A stretch of DNA of 8,320 nt, taken from NCBI GenBank assembly GCA_019313735.1, contig JAFDAR010000031.1, forward strand, positions 1 through 8,320, written 5' to 3'. Each line of letters begins with the position of its first letter. Within the stretch, counting starts at the first letter, position 1. Shown piece by piece: positions 6,948 through 8,320 of the stretch. The position numbers were made by a program, and so were the translations under genes. This DNA comes from Deltaproteobacteria bacterium (lineage in GTDB: Bacteria > Desulfobacterota > Syntrophia > Syntrophales > UBA2210). Below the pieces are notes generated by a model, which saw only the letters and a list, made by a program, of their open reading frames with translations, was not told the origin of the DNA and made no database searches.

Positions 6948-7931
6948 ATGAAAAAGAAGATGACATCTGTAGATGACAGAGAATTCAAGTTCAGCGTATC
7001 TCCCTCTGAGAGTGGAGAGAGGCTTGACATTTTTTTGTCTAAAAAAGGTGTTTTCGTTACGCGTTCGCAGGTTAAGAGGGCGATTGATGAAGGGCAGGTG
7101 CGGGTAAACGGCGCTGAACCAAAACCGGCCTGTCGTTTGAAGATGGGCGATATGATCATTGTCCGGAGGGGAGAACCAAAGGAATGTGACCTTGCTCCGG
7201 AAGAAATACCCCTTGATATCATCTATGAAGACTCGCACATCCTTGTGGTGAACAAACCCTATGGCATGGTCGTCCATCCCGCGGGGGGAAACCGCAGCGG
7301 CACACTTGTCAATGCCCTTTTGTTTCATTGCGGGGATCTTTCCGGCATTGGCGGTGTCAAAAGACCCGGGATAGTGCATCGTCTGGACAAGGACACATCG
7401 GGGCTCATGGTAGTCGCGAAATCGGATGAGGCCCATATCGGGCTGGCGAGACAGTTCAAAGAACATCTCGTGAAAAAAACCTACAGGGTTATTGTGCATG
7501 GTGATATGAAGGAAGAAGAGGGGATAATCGACCTGTCCATAGGGAGACACCCTGTGGACAGGAAGAAGATGTCCACTAACAGCAGAAGAGGCAAAGAATC
7601 TCTGACCCGCTGGAGGGTAGAGGAACGCTACAATATCGCCACACTCCTTTCTGTCCGGATTGAAACAGGCAGGACGCATCAGATCAGGGTGCATCTGAAT
7701 GCCATAGGATATCCTGTTGTCGGGGACGCTGTTTATGGTAATTCGAAAAAAAGAATCGAAGCGGTAAAAGATAATGTCCGGCGGGTAGCATTGAGAAAGA
7801 TGCGCAGGCAGGCCCTCCATTCGAGCAAATTTTGCTTTCATCATCCGATCACAGGCGACCTTATGGAATTTTCATCCCCGCTTCCGGATGATATGGCGCA
7901 GGTATGTCATGAGTTGAGGAATAGAGGGTAG
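6948..7931 (+). CDS. RluD-family 23S rRNA pseudouridine synthase (RluA superfamily)
   Basis: The enzyme isomerises uridines to pseudouridine in RNA, in RluD's case in helix 69 of 23S rRNA. From ATG 6948 it has 327 residues, close to E. coli RluD (326). Residues about 22-75 form an S4 RNA-binding domain (GERLDIFLSKKG, QVRVNG, MGDMI). The catalytic domain begins near 88 with IIYEDSHILVVNKPYGMVVHP. The catalytic aspartate is D147 in HRLDKDTSGL, followed by KTYRVIVHG and the GRTHQIRVHL motif at 241-250. No strong ribosome binding site is seen at 6948 or at the next ATG (6960), and the 58 bp between selA and this gene are pyrimidine-rich. A TTG at 6882 overlapping selA would add 22 unconserved residues. 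Substrate choice among RluD, RluA and RluC types is inferred from architecture only. Confidence 0.92.
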   Translation: MKKKMTSVDDREFKFSVSPSESGERLDIFLSKKGVFVTRSQVKRAIDEGQVRVNGAEPKPACRLKMGDMIIVRRGEPKECDLAPEEIPLDIIYEDSHILVVNKPYGMVVHPAGGNRSGTLVNALLFHCGDLSGIGGVKRPGIVHRLDKDTSGLMVVAKSDEAHIGLARQFKEHLVKKTYRVIVHGDMKEEEGIIDLSIGRHPVDRKKMSTNSRRGKESLTRWRVEERYNIATLLSVRIETGRTHQIRVHLNAIGYPVVGDAVYGNSKKRIEAVKDNVRRVALRKMRRQALHSSKFCFHHPITGDLMEFSSPLPDDMAQVCHELRNRG

Positions 7932-7941
7932 TACGCTAGCA

Positions 7942-7976
7942 GTTTACGGTTTACAGTTATCGGTTCACTGTTGTAA
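7942..7976 (+). repeat. Left tract of five imperfect 7-bp units
   Basis: Starting 11 bp after the pseudouridine synthase stop, the sequence runs as five successive heptamers: GTTTACG, GTTTACA, GTTATCG, GTTCACT, GTTGTAA. All begin with GTT and the first, second and fourth share GTTYAC. The tract is inverted relative to the one at 8125-8159: 21 of 26 bases match between the reverse complement of 7948-7973 and 8132-8157. Its role is not known. Confidence 0.7.
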
Positions 7977-8035
7977 AAACATATGGCTCGACTGGGGAAA
8001 TGAGAACACAGATGGATATTTCACGAGAGGCTAAC

Positions 8036-8167
8036 ATGTTTTCTGATTTAGATGCGAAAGAATTAATACAAGAGATGGGATCACCATCTAACGTGCTTCA
8101 ATTGTTGCATAGTTCACTTGAAAGAACTGTGAACTGTGAACCGACAACCGTGAACGGTTACAAATAA
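8036..8167 (+). CDS. Small unrecognised ORF, 43 residues
   Basis: The ORF starts at ATG 8036, which has GAGAGG five bases upstream, a good ribosome binding site. In-frame ATGs at 8000 and 8012 would add up to 12 residues but lack one. The product begins MFSDLDAKELIQEMGSPSNV, acidic and probably helical, followed by LLHSSLE. Residues about 31-41 (TVNCEPTTVNG) are encoded by the right heptamer tract, so the C-terminus comes from repeat DNA. Its TAA shares its last base with the ATG at 8167 of pgeF, an arrangement that favours translational coupling. The segment is more AT-rich than its neighbours, with codons such as TTA, ATA and CAA. I recognise no family. It could be a real small protein, a leader peptide coupling translation into pgeF, or the remnant of an inserted element. 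Confidence 0.35.
   Translation: MFSDLDAKELIQEMGSPSNVLQLLHSSLERTVNCEPTTVNGYK
8125..8159 (+). repeat. Right tract of five imperfect 7-bp units, inverted copy
   Basis: Five successive heptamers read AACTGTG, AACTGTG, AACCGAC, AACCGTG, AACGGTT. The last two also form a perfect 6-bp inverted repeat around GA (8146-8159). The tract is the reverse-complement relative of 7942-7976 and lies inside the 3' end of the small ORF, just before pgeF. Confidence 0.7.
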
Positions 8168-8320
8168 TGGTTAAAAACCCGGATCAGAGATATGGCACAT
8201 CAGACGCGTTCAGATTTTCCAGGAGGGATGATGTGCGGTATCTGGAGTGTCTGGCGCTTGGTGGGTGCGATTTTATAACCCACGCGTTTTGTACCAGATG
8301 GGGCGGCACAAGCGGGGGAA
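8167..8320 (+). CDS. pgeF: Peptidoglycan editing factor PgeF (YfiH/laccase-domain family), N-terminal fragment
   Basis: The first 51 codons are present and the gene runs off the window. The segment ITHAFCTRWGGTSGG near the end matches the conserved N-terminal motif of the YfiH/PgeF family (polyphenol-oxidase-like, 'laccase domain'), which in E. coli acts in the cytoplasm to remove wrongly built muropeptide precursors. ATG 8167 overlaps the stop of the small ORF by one base and has no ribosome binding site of its own. An alternative GTG at 8233, in the same frame, has a perfect AGGAGG (8221-8226) six bases upstream and gives a start MRYLECLAL. That leaves a normal short lead before the CTRWGG motif. 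Which start is used cannot be settled here. pgeF next to an RluD-type gene is a gene order I know from other bacteria, which supports the call. Confidence 0.8.
   Translation, partial: MVKNPDQRYGTSDAFRFSRRDDVRYLECLALGGCDFITHAFCTRWGGTSGG

Noticed and set aside
6849..7844. A 331-codon open frame on the minus strand opposite the pseudouridine synthase gene
   Set aside because: It is fully antisense to a gene with clear S4 and RluD-family motifs, and its translation shows no recognisable domain. It is rich in His, Phe and Arg, as expected from the reverse reading of coding DNA.
7950..7979. A promoter within the left heptamer tract (TTTACA with TAAAAA 18 bp later)
   Set aside because: The repeat units themselves create the -35-like match, the -10 is weak, and nearby spacings fit no better.
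7942..8159. The heptamer tracts as a CRISPR array
   Set aside because: Units are 7 bp and directly abutting, without spacers, and the two tracts are inverted to each other. No cas gene is near.

Overview
The window looks like part of the chromosome of an anaerobic, selenoprotein-making bacterium. Desulfobacterota (the old Deltaproteobacteria) is my best guess. The guess rests on the gene mix: a molybdenum-cofactor gene, selA, an oxygen-sensitive radical-SAM enzyme and an iron-dependent alcohol dehydrogenase. It is an inference from content, not a species call. No rRNA, tRNA, CRISPR array, transposase or phage gene is visible.

Layout, left to right. Positions 1-932 (+ strand) hold the 3' end of an iron-containing alcohol dehydrogenase, then a mobA-type molybdenum cofactor guanylyltransferase whose first codons are out of frame by one base. 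Positions 933-1034 are a short convergent gap with two perfect hairpins. Positions 1035-4035 (- strand) carry, in transcription order, peptide deformylase (def), a PAS-GGDEF diguanylate cyclase and a DUF401 membrane protein. The first two are 5 bp apart and probably share a transcript. The DUF401 gene has its own plausible promoter. Positions 4036-4164 are a divergent control region with a strong def promoter and a 23-bp dyad over its -35. Positions 4165-8320 (+ strand) carry a HemW/HemN-like radical-SAM protein, selA, an RluD-family pseudouridine synthase, a small unrecognised ORF and the start of pgeF (YfiH/laccase-domain family), which runs off the window.

The genes are mostly housekeeping: translation (def, selA, rluD), cofactors (mobA, the HemW-like protein), wall editing (pgeF) and signalling (the diguanylate cyclase). 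The SelA and MobA activities fit together, because many anaerobes use selenocysteine in molybdenum or tungsten enzymes such as formate dehydrogenase, but no such enzyme is in the window.

I do not see a clear new multi-gene system. The least ordinary stretch is 7932-8167. There, two inverted tracts of five imperfect 7-bp units bracket an AT-richer segment with a 43-codon ORF that ends inside one of the tracts and touches the pgeF start. The other points worth checking are the broken mobA start and the dyad between the two divergent operons.
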